Shown: positions 6,947 to 14,781 of the stretch, piece by piece
How positions within the stretch are numbered: the stretch's first letter is position 1
Layout of the letters: each line of letters begins with the position of its first letter
DNA from: Flexicrinis sp001567485
Lineage (GTDB): Bacteria; Chloroflexota; Anaerolineae; Aggregatilineales; Phototrophicaceae
Length of the DNA stretch: 28,270 nt
Assembly: GCA_030263635.1 (NCBI GenBank)
Contig: SZPI01000031.1
Span: forward strand, 1-28,270
Reading direction: 5' to 3'
The notes under the pieces: generated by a model
Told to the model about the DNA's origin: nothing
Databases searched by the model: none
What the model saw: the letters and a program-made list of their open reading frames with translations, nothing else
Made by a program: the position numbers and the translations under genes

Positions 6947-9374
6947 CGTCGCCTATTACGACCTCTCCAATCAACACGCGATCTGCGTCCACGGCCCAGC
7001 AGCACGTCACGGCCGGTCGCACGCGCACTCCATCATTGGGCGCGTACAGCCCGACTGCCACCGAGTATCGCCCTGCCGGTAATGGCGCCAAGTCTAACAC
7101 AACCTGTTCGGAAGTCACGCCGGGCGGCAGGATACCGGGCGGAAACGCGCCGCCTCCGAGATAAGCGTCGTCTTGCAAGACTGGCGGCTGATCGAGCTGC
7201 GCGTACACATGGACGAATCGGCGGAAGTCGCCCACAGCGTCGCCTTCGTTCAGCCACGACAGCGAAACCGTCAACGCATCGCCTTGACGCGCTACGGCCG
7301 GCTCAAGGCCAACCCCCGCTTGCGCAAAGTGAATCGAGGCAGACGCCGTCGACAAGGGAGCCGCCGCGTAAACCCCGTGCCAGTACGGCGTCACGATCTG
7401 ATCGGCGCGTGAGTAATCGATCTCGACACGCAGCTCACCACCCCGATTCTGGGCCGGTATGCGCGTCGGCACGACGACGAACTGCCCCGGAATACCCGGC
7501 AGGTTGTGAGTCACGACATCGCCGCCATTCACCCGAACCGTCATCGTCACCGCCGCCGGCGCGTGATAAACACTGAGCAGAATCACGTCGCCGTCGTCCG
7601 GCGCATCGAGCACGAACTGCTCCGCGCCCGAAAGCACCCGGCCCCCATCGCGCCACCGGCACGTATCGTGGCAGCCCATCACGCCCAGATCGTAATACTC
7701 GCTGGCGAACCCGGCAGGGCGCGCAGCGTTTGACCATGAATAATGGTGCGCACGCTCGCTCTCGATGTCCGCCACGTCAATGATGTCGAAGGGAGCACCC
7801 TGCCCCAAGTGAGCGACCAGCGCCGGCGGCAGCGGTGGCTCAGCCCGAACCTGTGTCCAGTCTGGCCGGTAGACGCCCTGAAACGGGCCACCAAGCGCCA
7901 CGTTGGTTATGGGATCGACCGGGGCATCAAAACCGACGATAGGCGGGCCGTATAAGGCGTCCGCGAGGTAACGGAGACCACGCGCGTCGGTATAGGCGGC
8001 AATGTAGTCGGGCTGCTGCCGGTCGAGATACTCCCCCACCGCACCCGGCCCATTACGCCACGACTCGGCGGCGTCGGGAGACGTCAAGCCAACCATGTCG
8101 AGCGTTGTGCGGCCGCCGATAAACCGGGTCAATCCGACATCATGGACGGCGACGACTGACTCCGGCGATACGTTGGTGGCAATCCATCGTGACATCGCCA
8201 GCGGCTGACGCGCGACGTTCTCGACGTTGATCCGGTACAGGTCGAAGAAGGTGATGTGCGTCCATCCCGCGAACGCAAACACGCCGACAGCGACACCGGT
8301 CGCCACCCGTTTGTCAAGCCGACTGATCGCCGCGGCCACGGCGGGCAGGGCGACGATCAAGAGCGGCGCTGAGTAGCGATTGAAGTGCCAGAACGCCGTG
8401 TCGAGGGTCGCAATAGCGGCGAAACCGGCGGCCCACCAGCCCAACATGAGCAGCCCGCTGAGGTTACGCCGAAACATGAGCGCCACCGCGCCAACCCCAG
8501 CTGCAAGGCCCGTAAGCGGCGGCAGGATCCAGTGTCCGTTCACATCTGCGCCGGTCAAGAACTGCCACCACAATCGCGCGGTGTTTCCAAGGATGCGGTC
8601 GGCCACGTAGCCGAAGTCGAAGGGAATAATCGAGAACAGCGACTTGGACTGCCCGCCCGACGACCCCACGCCGCCGGTGACGATGAGGTTCAGCGCGGGT
8701 TGCAGGCCGGCAGCGGCCAGCAGCGCGATGAACACGAGCGCAGCAGTACGCCACTTTCGCTGCGCCACGGCACGGCCCGCGAACATAATTCCCGCCAGAA
8801 CCGCGAAGGCGGCTGCTTCAGGGCGGCTCATGGCGAGAAGCGCCGCCACGACAGCGAACGGCACAGCGGACGCCCGGTCGAACGTCAACAACGCAGCCGC
8901 CATCAGGCCGCCGACCAGAAGCGTTTCCATTCCGCTTGCAGCGTGCCATGTCATCGCGCCGCCGATCACCGCCAGCCCCAACAGCGCGCCCGCGATCCGT
9001 AGGCGTCCCCACCGGATCGCCAGCTGCCGCACACACTCGGCCGCGACGAAGAGGCCGCACGCGCCAATGGCCGCCGCCCAGATACCCACACCAAGACCGT
9101 GATCCGCAGGGCCGCAAGCAGGGGCAAGCAGCGCCGGATAGATCAAGCTCGTCCCGCCTGATGTCGGCGGTTGACCGGGGTTGTAGACAAAGGGTTCGCC
9201 GGAAGCCAACTGACACGCGTACTGGAAGTGGATATACGCATCGTCAACCGGCATCAGCGGGGCGCCGCCGGTGAACCGTGCGCTAGCCAGCGCGTAGACG
9301 CATACCGCGGCGACAGCAGCGGCCGCGTAAATCCACGGCAGCACGCGCTCGATCCGCTTCCATCCGCCGGTCAC
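6939..9374 (-). CDS. Large GT-C-type membrane glycosyltransferase-like protein with C-terminal beta domain
   Basis: 811 residues. A first membrane helix lies at about 12-30, followed by a loop with MPVDDAYIHFQYACQLASGE (41-60); the paired acidic residues Asp44 and Asp45 sit where GT-C lipid-linked-sugar transferases of the PMT/ArnT type place their catalytic acid. About ten further hydrophobic segments follow to roughly residue 380. The rest (about 390-811) is soluble and looks beta-rich, with two sandwich-like regions at about 560-670 and 690-800; it is probably outside the membrane. This layout is common among Chloroflexota proteins labelled glycosyltransferase or hypothetical. The likely role is moving a sugar from a polyprenyl carrier to a surface acceptor. 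The start is a GTG overlapping the previous stop (GTGA), with no clear ribosome site. Its place between the F420 and molybdenum genes has no obvious metabolic reason. Confidence 0.75.
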   Translation of the reverse strand: MTGGWKRIERVLPWIYAAAAVAAVCVYALASARFTGGAPLMPVDDAYIHFQYACQLASGEPFVYNPGQPPTSGGTSLIYPALLAPACGPADHGLGVGIWAAAIGACGLFVAAECVRQLAIRWGRLRIAGALLGLAVIGGAMTWHAASGMETLLVGGLMAAALLTFDRASAVPFAVVAALLAMSRPEAAAFAVLAGIMFAGRAVAQRKWRTAALVFIALLAAAGLQPALNLIVTGGVGSSGGQSKSLFSIIPFDFGYVADRILGNTARLWWQFLTGADVNGHWILPPLTGLAAGVGAVALMFRRNLSGLLMLGWWAAGFAAIATLDTAFWHFNRYSAPLLIVALPAVAAAISRLDKRVATGVAVGVFAFAGWTHITFFDLYRINVENVARQPLAMSRWIATNVSPESVVAVHDVGLTRFIGGRTTLDMVGLTSPDAAESWRNGPGAVGEYLDRQQPDYIAAYTDARGLRYLADALYGPPIVGFDAPVDPITNVALGGPFQGVYRPDWTQVRAEPPLPPALVAHLGQGAPFDIIDVADIESERAHHYSWSNAARPAGFASEYYDLGVMGCHDTCRWRDGGRVLSGAEQFVLDAPDDGDVILLSVYHAPAAVTMTVRVNGGDVVTHNLPGIPGQFVVVPTRIPAQNRGGELRVEIDYSRADQIVTPYWHGVYAAAPLSTASASIHFAQAGVGLEPAVARQGDALTVSLSWLNEGDAVGDFRRFVHVYAQLDQPPVLQDDAYLGGGAFPPGILPPGVTSEQVVLDLAPLPAGRYSVAVGLYAPNDGVRVRPAVTCCWAVDADRVLIGEVVIGDDG

Positions 9375-10366
9375 GATAAATACGGATCCGTAAAGACGTC
9401 GATCATGAAGCGAATGTCGTCGCCAATGCAGTACAACACCGGCGACGTCGCGCCAGCATCCAGATAATCGTTGACCTTGCGGCGCACATCGTCTGGCGTC
9501 CCGACGGCCATCAGTGCCAACAGCACTTCCTCCGGCACAAGATGAGCCGCCGCGTCCAAGCCTGTTTCCGACGCGGTGCGCACGATCACGTCAATCAACG
9601 ACGCGGCGACGCCATTCGCCTGCATCAGCGCTGGCTGCGCCAGCACGGCGCCGGCGACAAAGCGCTGCGCCTCGGCCATCGCTTGAGCGCGGTTGCGATT
9701 CACCGAGCACGCGATCAACTGCGGCCGGTCGATGAACTCGATCGGCCGGTGTGTCACCGCCGCGCCGCGCCGGATTTCATCAAGCGCGGCACGTGTGTAC
9801 GCCGGCGTGACGAGATAGTTGAGCAGCGCGCCATCGGCAAGCTCTCCGGCCAGCGCGAGCGTGCGCGGGGCCGTCCCTCCGAGATAGATCGGGATACGCC
9901 GGCTTTGCAACCGCATCTCATGTTCGGGGATCTGCGCGTTGAGGAGCGTCACGAACTCTCCGCTGCGAGATACAATGCGCCCAGCGATCAGCTCGCTCAG
10001 CGCATTCGTCACCTCACGCAGCGCAAGCAGCGGTCGATCACGCGCGATGCCGACACGAGCCGCTTCACCGTCCGTCCATCCGCCCAATCCGCACAGGATC
10101 CGATCCGGCGCCAGTTCGTCAAGCGTCACAAGCGACGTGGCGATCAGACCCGCATTCCGCGTCCACGGATCCAGCACGCTCGCGCCCAGCTTGATGCGCG
10201 TCGTGACAGCGCCAAGCGCGGCGAGAACGACCAGCGAATCGCGCAGCAGCACTCGTTCCGCCTGCCAAATGGCTTCAAATCCACGGAGTTCTGCGTACTG
10301 CACTACCCGTATAGCGTCCGGCAGCGGCATTTGAACGGGAAGGAACAGGCCCAACCGCTTGAACAT
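9371..10366 (-). CDS. LLM-class, probably F420-dependent, flavin oxidoreductase
   Basis: 331 residues with the luciferase-like monooxygenase TIM-barrel pattern: a first strand LGLFLPV at 5-11, then AIRVVQYAELRGFEAIWQAE, a KLGASVLDPWTRN segment typical of the second and third strands, a DELAPDRILCGLGG segment near residue 90, and IPIYLGGTAPRTLALAGELA in the second half. The C-terminal region has the usual GTPDDVRRKVNDYLDAGA helix. Members use F420H2 or FMN to reduce or oxygenate small molecules. Because it directly follows cofC by 2 bases in an F420 gene cluster, F420 is the likely cofactor. It resembles the methylenetetrahydromethanopterin-reductase-like subgroup, but substrate cannot be inferred. 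Its stop overlaps the GTG of the next gene (GTGA). Confidence 0.9.
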   Translation of the reverse strand: MFKRLGLFLPVQMPLPDAIRVVQYAELRGFEAIWQAERVLLRDSLVVLAALGAVTTRIKLGASVLDPWTRNAGLIATSLVTLDELAPDRILCGLGGWTDGEAARVGIARDRPLLALREVTNALSELIAGRIVSRSGEFVTLLNAQIPEHEMRLQSRRIPIYLGGTAPRTLALAGELADGALLNYLVTPAYTRAALDEIRRGAAVTHRPIEFIDRPQLIACSVNRNRAQAMAEAQRFVAGAVLAQPALMQANGVAASLIDVIVRTASETGLDAAAHLVPEEVLLALMAVGTPDDVRRKVNDYLDAGATSPVLYCIGDDIRFMIDVFTDPYLS

Positions 10367-10368
10367 GC

Positions 10369-11052
10369 CTAGCCCATCATCCGCCGTTCGAATGCGAATT
10401 GCAACTGATCGAACGCCTCGGCGAGCGTTACGCCGTCCGGCACAGCGTGACCGAAGACGACCTGATAGAACGCATTGATGTCCTCAGGGACGTCGAGGTC
10501 ATACTGAAGGTTCAGCGAGTCGTATTCGGCGACGTGTACACCGAGCGCGCGGGCCTGTGCGAGGTGCCGCTGATAGCTCTGCGGCCCGTAGTCGTATTCA
10601 ATCAGTCCGGGCGGCCTGACCAAGAGCGCGTTCGTCCCATCATGGGAACGATCAGTAGCGATAACCACGCACTGTTCATGCGTCCCCGCCAAACGAATCA
10701 TGTCCGTGATGTCGTTGGCTGTGATGAGCGGCACGTCCGCGGGCAGCACAAGGATCGAACCGGCGTTCCATGACGCAAGCATCTGAGTCGCCCGCATCAG
10801 GGCCGGGTTAAGCGCGGGTTGGCCGCTTTCCTGCACCGTGCGCGCGCCGAAGTCACGAGCGATGCTCAAGACCTTGTTATCGCGGCTGATGACCAACGTC
10901 CCCGTAATCGAGCGCGCGCTCCGGGTCGTCTCCAAGATGTGCCGGAGCGTCATTTCAGCGAATCGCTGGCGCTGATCGGCAGACAGCACACCGGCCAACC
11001 GGCTCTTCGCGCGGTTCAAGGGTTTAACGGGCAATACGACCCACATGCTCAC
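10369..11052 (-). CDS. cofC: CofC, phospho-acid guanylyltransferase of F420 biosynthesis
   Basis: 227 residues, the normal family length. Motifs: LPVKPLNRAKSRL at 7-19 (GTP-binding start of the MobA-like fold), LPADVPL at 103-109 (metal-binding Asp), DGTNALL at 138-144, YGPQSYQRH at 155-163 and DLDVPED at 185-191. The enzyme joins GMP from GTP to a three-carbon phospho-acid to give the activated side chain used by CofD. In archaea the acid is 2-phospholactate; in mycobacteria it is phosphoenolpyruvate. The dehydro-F420 reductase gene nearby favours phosphoenolpyruvate here, as inference. The GTG start overlaps the cofD stop (GTGA) and has GGGGAG 8 bases before it; an ATG two codons further in is the alternative. 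Confidence 0.95.
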   Translation of the reverse strand: MSMWVVLPVKPLNRAKSRLAGVLSADQRQRFAEMTLRHILETTRSARSITGTLVISRDNKVLSIARDFGARTVQESGQPALNPALMRATQMLASWNAGSILVLPADVPLITANDITDMIRLAGTHEQCVVIATDRSHDGTNALLVRPPGLIEYDYGPQSYQRHLAQARALGVHVAEYDSLNLQYDLDVPEDINAFYQVVFGHAVPDGVTLAEAFDQLQFAFERRMMG

Positions 11053-11990
11053 CGGATCCGCTCCCCGATATAGCCGAGCACTTCACCAGCAAAACGCTCG
11101 CGATCCGCCGGCTCAAGCATCAACGTATCCCGCTGAATTATGTTCATCCCATCACACGTGAACTCAGGATTACGTACATCGTCCACGAAATCGGTCAGCA
11201 GCGCCCCGTAGAAGCCAGCGACACTGCGGGCGCTTACCGCTAGACCCTGCTCGGCCATCAGCTTGGCCGCCGGCCCTTTGACCGCTTTACCGCCGATAAC
11301 CGGCGTCACCGCGACACGCGGTACGTCACGCCCAAGCAGTCGTTCGCGCATGTCACCGACCGCCAGAATCGGCCCGATCGACAGCCACGGGTTAGAGGGC
11401 GCAAAGACGATACAGGTCGCCCAGTCGATGGCCTCGGCGACCGCGGTGGTGACACGTGCGTCCTCCGCGCCCACGTAGCGGATGAACTTGACTTCGGGCT
11501 GCCAGCGGTGACGGACAAAATACTCTTGAAAGTCAAGCTCGCCGTAATCGGACGTGATGACCCGCGTCGGCACCGGAGCATCCGTCACCGGCAGAATGTC
11601 AATGTCGACCCCCATCGCCCGCGCAAGTTCAGCGGTCGCTTGCGTGAGCGTCGCGCCGTCGGCCATCCGCTGTGTGCGATACATGTGCGTCGCTAGGTCT
11701 CTGTCCGTAAGCCGGAACCACGTATCGTCACCCAACCCCGTCAAGGCGTCCAGCACCGTAGTGGTATCACGCGCCACGCCCCACCCGTTGACCGGGTCTA
11801 CCCGCCCTGCGAGGGTATAGAGCACGGTGTCGGAATCAGGGCAAATCCTCAAGCCGTAACGCCGGAAGTCGTCACCGACATTGACAACGATCCTCAGCGA
11901 GCCGGGCGGAAGACAGCGGCTCAAGCCATGCGCCATTTTCGCGCCGCCTACGCCGCCAACAAAGAGTACGACGCGCAGTTCTGAACTCAT
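11049..11990 (-). CDS. cofD: CofD, side-chain transferase making (dehydro-)F420-0
   Basis: About 313 residues, normal for the family. With numbering from the GTG two codons upstream: GGVGGAK at 14-20, NVGDD at 39-43, DSDTVLYTLAG at 54-64, FAPSNPWLSIGPIL at 198-211 and GGKAVKGPAAKL at 235-246, all hallmarks of 2-phospho-L-lactate transferase. It moves the phospho-acid from the GDP-linked CofC product onto the deazaflavin FO, making F420-0 or its dehydro form. The chosen ATG overlaps the stop of the preceding nitroreductase as ATGA. A GTG at 11996, six bases upstream with GAGAG in front, is equally possible. The FO synthase that supplies the acceptor (CofGH/FbiC) is not in this window. Confidence 0.95.
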   Translation of the reverse strand: MSSELRVVLFVGGVGGAKMAHGLSRCLPPGSLRIVVNVGDDFRRYGLRICPDSDTVLYTLAGRVDPVNGWGVARDTTTVLDALTGLGDDTWFRLTDRDLATHMYRTQRMADGATLTQATAELARAMGVDIDILPVTDAPVPTRVITSDYGELDFQEYFVRHRWQPEVKFIRYVGAEDARVTTAVAEAIDWATCIVFAPSNPWLSIGPILAVGDMRERLLGRDVPRVAVTPVIGGKAVKGPAAKLMAEQGLAVSARSVAGFYGALLTDFVDDVRNPEFTCDGMNIIQRDTLMLEPADRERFAGEVLGYIGERIR

Positions 11991-12622
11991 CGCCACACAA
12001 CACTCTCTTCTAAAGGGTTTCGCGCTCGTGACCGGCTCTCGGCCGGCACACCAATCGTAATGATCGCCTGCGGCTCCCAGTCCGCATCCAGTTCCAGCGC
12101 CGCGCGCACGACGTCTTCACAGAACAGCGGCGCGCACATCCAGCACGCGCCCAGCCCGTGTGCGTGTGCGCTGAGCAGAAGGTTTTGCCCCGCCATCGCC
12201 ACGCTCTGTACCGCCATCGTGCGCTCGTGGGCGGCGCGAACCGGATCAGGATACGCATCCATGTCACGCATCGTCAGGCACAGCACAATGAGGACGGGCG
12301 CGCCGGTCAAGCGGGCATACGACCGGCCGGCGTCAGCATCAATGACCTCTTGGGGTACGCCGTCGCGCGCGAGATCGACGCGCAGTCGTTCACCCATCGC
12401 CGCGGCTAACGTCCGCTTCATCGCGTCGTCCTCGATCACGGCGAAGCGCCACGGCTGGCGATTGTGTGCGGACGGCGCACGAATCGCCGCATCGAGCAGT
12501 GCGGTGACAACCTCACGCGGCACACGCTCGTCCGTATAGCGCCGGATCGAGCGTCTCGCGTAGATCGTTGCCATCAACGGCTCGACCTGTTCGCGACCGT
12601 CGGGACTAGCGATAGAGGTCAT
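11987..12622 (-). CDS. Nitroreductase-fold protein, probable stand-alone dehydro-F420-0 reductase (FbiB C-terminal-like)
   Basis: 211 residues with the FMN-binding nitroreductase pattern RRSIRRY at 23-29 and APSAHNRQPWRF at 49-60, then AGQNLLLSAHAHGLGACW around 144-161 and ITIGVP near 188. The middle region (RVDLARDGVPQEVID, then TGAPVLIVLC and AYPDPVRAAHERTMAVQS) closely follows the C-terminal half of mycobacterial FbiB as I remember it. In FbiB that domain uses FMNH2 to reduce dehydro-F420-0 and is fused to the glutamate ligase. Here it is a separate gene overlapping the ligase gene cofE by 17 bases and followed by cofD with an ATGA overlap. The role is an inference from similarity and position; a generic nitroreductase is less likely. 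MATIYARRS, 16 residues in, is an alternative start. Confidence 0.82.
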   Translation of the reverse strand: MTSIASPDGREQVEPLMATIYARRSIRRYTDERVPREVVTALLDAAIRAPSAHNRQPWRFAVIEDDAMKRTLAAAMGERLRVDLARDGVPQEVIDADAGRSYARLTGAPVLIVLCLTMRDMDAYPDPVRAAHERTMAVQSVAMAGQNLLLSAHAHGLGACWMCAPLFCEDVVRAALELDADWEPQAIITIGVPAESRSRARNPLEESVVWR

Positions 12623-13370
12623 GTTGGGGCTGTCGATTCAAATCCGCCGCCGTGCCATACGGCCCGACTGACGGGATGCCGCGCACGAGAACAACCGGGA
12701 ATCCATCCGCGCCTTCGCCGCAAATCAGATGCGCCGCCGATGCGAGTAAGTCGCCATACCCGCTGACCGTCACGCGGAGGGTTCGCCCGTACAGGTCTTC
12801 GCTTCCGCGCAGATCGAGCACCGTGGTTACGCCCGCCGCGCCGATCGCCACGCCGATATTGCCCACGCGAAACGGCCGCCCATGCGAGTCGCTGATAACC
12901 ACGCCGCACAACGCGCCGGTCAGTGACTCGATGCGGTCGCGCAGTGCTGCCGCGCTCCGATCGGGATCGACCGGCAGCAGCAGCGCGTGCGTATCCCCAT
13001 GCTCGATGTTGCTCTGGTCAATCCCGGAGTTGGCACTGGTGAAGCCGAGGCGGTGCGTGGTCACCAGCACATTCGGGGCCACGCGTGACACGCTCGATGA
13101 TTCGCGCAGCACCAGCTCGACAATACGCGGGTCTTTGCCCGTCTTTTCGGCGAGTGCCTGCGCCTCCTCCGATGGTGCGACGGTCTGTAGATCGACCATG
13201 CGCCCTTCGCTCTTAGACACGATCTTGGACGAGATGACCAGCACGTCATTGGTGTGCAGGTGCTCCCCGGCCCGCTGTACTGCGTCGACGATCAGCTCAG
13301 CAAGGTCATCTCCCGCTTGAATCAGTGGAATACCCGGTACCGACCATAACGTCACGCGCCGATCGCTCAC
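12606..13370 (-). CDS. cofE: CofE, coenzyme F420-0:L-glutamate ligase
   Basis: 254 residues, the length of the archaeal single-domain enzyme. Motifs: SSKIVSKSEGR at 47-57, ANSGIDQSN at 113-121 and DSHGRPFRVGNIGVAIG at 161-177, which bind GTP, metal and F420. The enzyme adds glutamates to F420-0 (or its dehydro form) using GTP, making the tail that keeps the cofactor in the cell. In actinobacteria this domain is the first half of FbiB; here the second half is encoded by the next gene, overlapping by 17 bases. The start ATG overlaps the npdG stop by 4 bases. Assignment is firm; the length of the glutamate tail it makes is unknown. Confidence 0.95.
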   Translation of the reverse strand: MSDRRVTLWSVPGIPLIQAGDDLAELIVDAVQRAGEHLHTNDVLVISSKIVSKSEGRMVDLQTVAPSEEAQALAEKTGKDPRIVELVLRESSSVSRVAPNVLVTTHRLGFTSANSGIDQSNIEHGDTHALLLPVDPDRSAAALRDRIESLTGALCGVVISDSHGRPFRVGNIGVAIGAAGVTTVLDLRGSEDLYGRTLRVTVSGYGDLLASAAHLICGEGADGFPVVLVRGIPSVGPYGTAADLNRQPQHDLYR

Positions 13371-14047
13371 GAGGGCAGTCCTGTGATTCGGATACCCGCC
13401 GTCTTGATCCCGTAGGCCTTGTTGATATGCAGAAGTACAGGGGTCAACGCTTCAGCCGCGACAACGTTAGCCAGCGGGCCGGCGTCGACGCCGCGCATCC
13501 CCGCCGCTTCGACCAATTGGATGACATCCACTTTCGCGTCGGCGTCGTCCGAGCATACCAGCACATCACAGTCGATCTCAGCGCTTGGATCCTTGAGCTT
13601 GCCCGCGCTGACGTTGTGAAACGCGCCCACAACCCGCGCGGTCGGGCCGAGGATGCGCTGCGTGTTGAGCGCGGCGGCGCCGCCTTCCGGCAGGAACACG
13701 GTGCGAACATGAGGCGGTTTCAGCGGCACGGTCAGATCCACGACGATCTTGCCGGCGGCCTGCGCTTTGATCGACTCTACGATCTCAGGCTGCGCGTCAA
13801 ACGGCACTGACACGACGACGATGTCCGCGGCCGCGGCGGCGTCCGGGTTCGCCATACCGGTCAGGTAGTCGCCGCCCAGTTCTTGGTTCCACTCCTCGCA
13901 GCGCGCCGCCGCCCTCTGCGCATCGCGGGAACCGATCAGCACGCGATACCCGTTGAGCGCCCAGCGAACCGCCAGCCCGCCGCCTTCTTTGCCCGTGCCG
14001 CCAATAACTGCCACAGTGACCATGATACCGCTGTCACTTTCGATCAT
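13367..14047 (-). CDS. npdG: NADPH-dependent F420 reductase (F420H2:NADP+ oxidoreductase)
   Basis: About 226 residues. An N-terminal Rossmann fold has VAVIGGTGKEGGGLA at 12-26 with a phosphate-loop IGSRD about 30 residues later, the arrangement of F420-dependent NADP oxidoreductases. Further marks are IVVVSVPFDAQ, a VVDLTVPL strand and AFHNVSAGKL, which lines the F420 pocket. It moves hydride between NADPH and F420, feeding F420-dependent enzymes such as the LLM oxidoreductase nearby. The ATG at 14047 was chosen over one 16 codons upstream because AAGGA (14053-14057) lies 5 bases before it. A perfect TATAAT lies about 50 bases upstream, so this is probably the first gene of the F420 transcription unit. 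cofE follows with a 4-base overlap. Confidence 0.92.
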   Translation of the reverse strand: MIESDSGIMVTVAVIGGTGKEGGGLAVRWALNGYRVLIGSRDAQRAAARCEEWNQELGGDYLTGMANPDAAAAADIVVVSVPFDAQPEIVESIKAQAAGKIVVDLTVPLKPPHVRTVFLPEGGAAALNTQRILGPTARVVGAFHNVSAGKLKDPSAEIDCDVLVCSDDADAKVDVIQLVEAAGMRGVDAGPLANVVAAEALTPVLLHINKAYGIKTAGIRITGLPS

Positions 14048-14093
14048 GATTATCCTTTCAAATGACGCTTCGCTTGCTGTCGTAAACTCCACC

Positions 14094-14099
14094 ATTATA
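14094..14099 (-). promoter_or_regulatory. -10 element of the F420 operon promoter
   Basis: The minus strand reads a perfect TATAAT about 46 bases before the npdG start, within the only sizeable gap (84 bases) in the 15749-to-4 gene run. The -35 region is poor. A perfect 10-base palindrome GTCCGCGGAC (14104-14113) occupies the spacer, where a regulator could bind. This suggests the F420 block has its own controlled promoter in addition to any read-through from the glycosyltransferase genes. Confidence 0.5.
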
Positions 14100-14103
14100 G
14101 ACC

Positions 14104-14113
14104 GTCCGCGGAC
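14104..14113. promoter_or_regulatory. 10-base palindrome in the F420 promoter spacer, possible operator
   Basis: GTCCGCGGAC is its own reverse complement and lies 4 bases upstream of the TATAAT element (14094-14099) read on the minus strand. With no loop it is a better protein-binding site than a terminator hairpin. In GC-rich DNA such palindromes also occur by chance. Confidence 0.3.
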
Positions 14114-14131
14114 AGCCTTTGATTAACGCCA

Positions 14132-14545
14132 TCACCTCAAGCGTAAGTACAGATCGTCCACGGTTCGCGCCGCCTGAAACGAATCCCAGCGGGTACGAAT
14201 AAACGAGATGCGATGTTTCGCCGGGTTAGAAACGGGTGGATGTTTGCGAGTAACCGGGCCAAGCGCGACGCGATAGTAAACGGCCTGTGCGCGCGGATGG
14301 TCTGGTTCGTCCGGCAGCACCCAACTGCGATAGCTCAACTCGATCCCCGTCACCCGCGCGTAACAGTGCACCGCGCCGTTCAACGCGCCGAACGCCCGGC
14401 TGAAGAAGAAGGCAAGATACGCCGCCTCGATGCCTTCAGGAAACTGCCCGGCCGGGATTCGATACCACCGTTCATCACGCAGGCGCGCGAAATCGCGCTT
14501 GCGGTTGATTACGCAAACAAGGACGCGCTCGTCGGGATCGATCAC
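14132..14545 (-). CDS. Conserved-looking small protein of unknown function
   Basis: 137 residues; no named family recognised. The N-terminus (VLVCVINRKRDFARLRDERW, then YRIP) begins with a beta strand and a conserved-looking WYRIP motif. A middle strand-rich part has YLAFFFSRAFG and CYARVTGIELSYR, and the C-terminus has HRISFIRTRWDSF. The strand pattern recalls small PUA- or EVE-like RNA/ligand-binding folds, but this is only an impression. Translation is coupled to the gene before it: its GTG start overlaps that gene's TGA stop (GTGA). There is no signal peptide or membrane helix, so it is probably cytoplasmic. It ends 84 bases before the F420 operon start and may be its own last gene of the glycosyltransferase unit. 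Confidence 0.75.
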   Translation of the reverse strand: MIDPDERVLVCVINRKRDFARLRDERWYRIPAGQFPEGIEAAYLAFFFSRAFGALNGAVHCYARVTGIELSYRSWVLPDEPDHPRAQAVYYRVALGPVTRKHPPVSNPAKHRISFIRTRWDSFQAARTVDDLYLRLR

Positions 14546-14781
14546 GGATTGTCTTCTGAGTCGATGAGATCCAGTTCCATGACGCGCATCTCGTTCAGCG
14601 CCTCGTCACGCCGGCGGAACAGCGCACGGTACTTCGCCTTATCACTGCCGTTCATCTGATCCACGGCGCCGCCGTAGGATGCCAGCAGGTCGTCGATTTC
14701 AGCGTCCAGCGCTTCATACGTTTGCACCAGCTGCTGATAAAGGTCGATATCGCGCTTCAGATCGTCCGGGAGGTCACTCAT
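14542..14781 (-). CDS. Small acidic coiled-coil-like protein
   Basis: 79 residues, rich in D, E, L, K and R, with no membrane helix or cysteine. Two helices are likely, at about 5-35 (LKRDIDLYQQLVQTYEALDA) and 44-72 (SDKAKYRALFRRRDEALNEM), with a glycine-containing turn between them; a short helical hairpin or coiled coil is the likely shape. The family is not recognised. It is tied to its neighbours at both ends: ATGA overlap with the glycosyltransferase stop and GTGA overlap with the next start. This makes it a real gene despite its size. It may be a partner or regulator of the glycosyltransferase or of the 137-residue protein. Confidence 0.75.
   Translation of the reverse strand: MSDLPDDLKRDIDLYQQLVQTYEALDAEIDDLLASYGGAVDQMNGSDKAKYRALFRRRDEALNEMRVMELDLIDSEDNP

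Noticed and set aside
9542..10372. A 276-codon plus-strand frame opposite the LLM oxidoreductase.
   Set aside because: Arg- and Gln-rich with no motif; the minus-strand gene has clear family features throughout.
9371..14047. The possibility that the F420 locus is complete.
   Set aside because: FO synthase (CofG/CofH or FbiC) is not encoded in the window, so the pathway must depend on a gene elsewhere.
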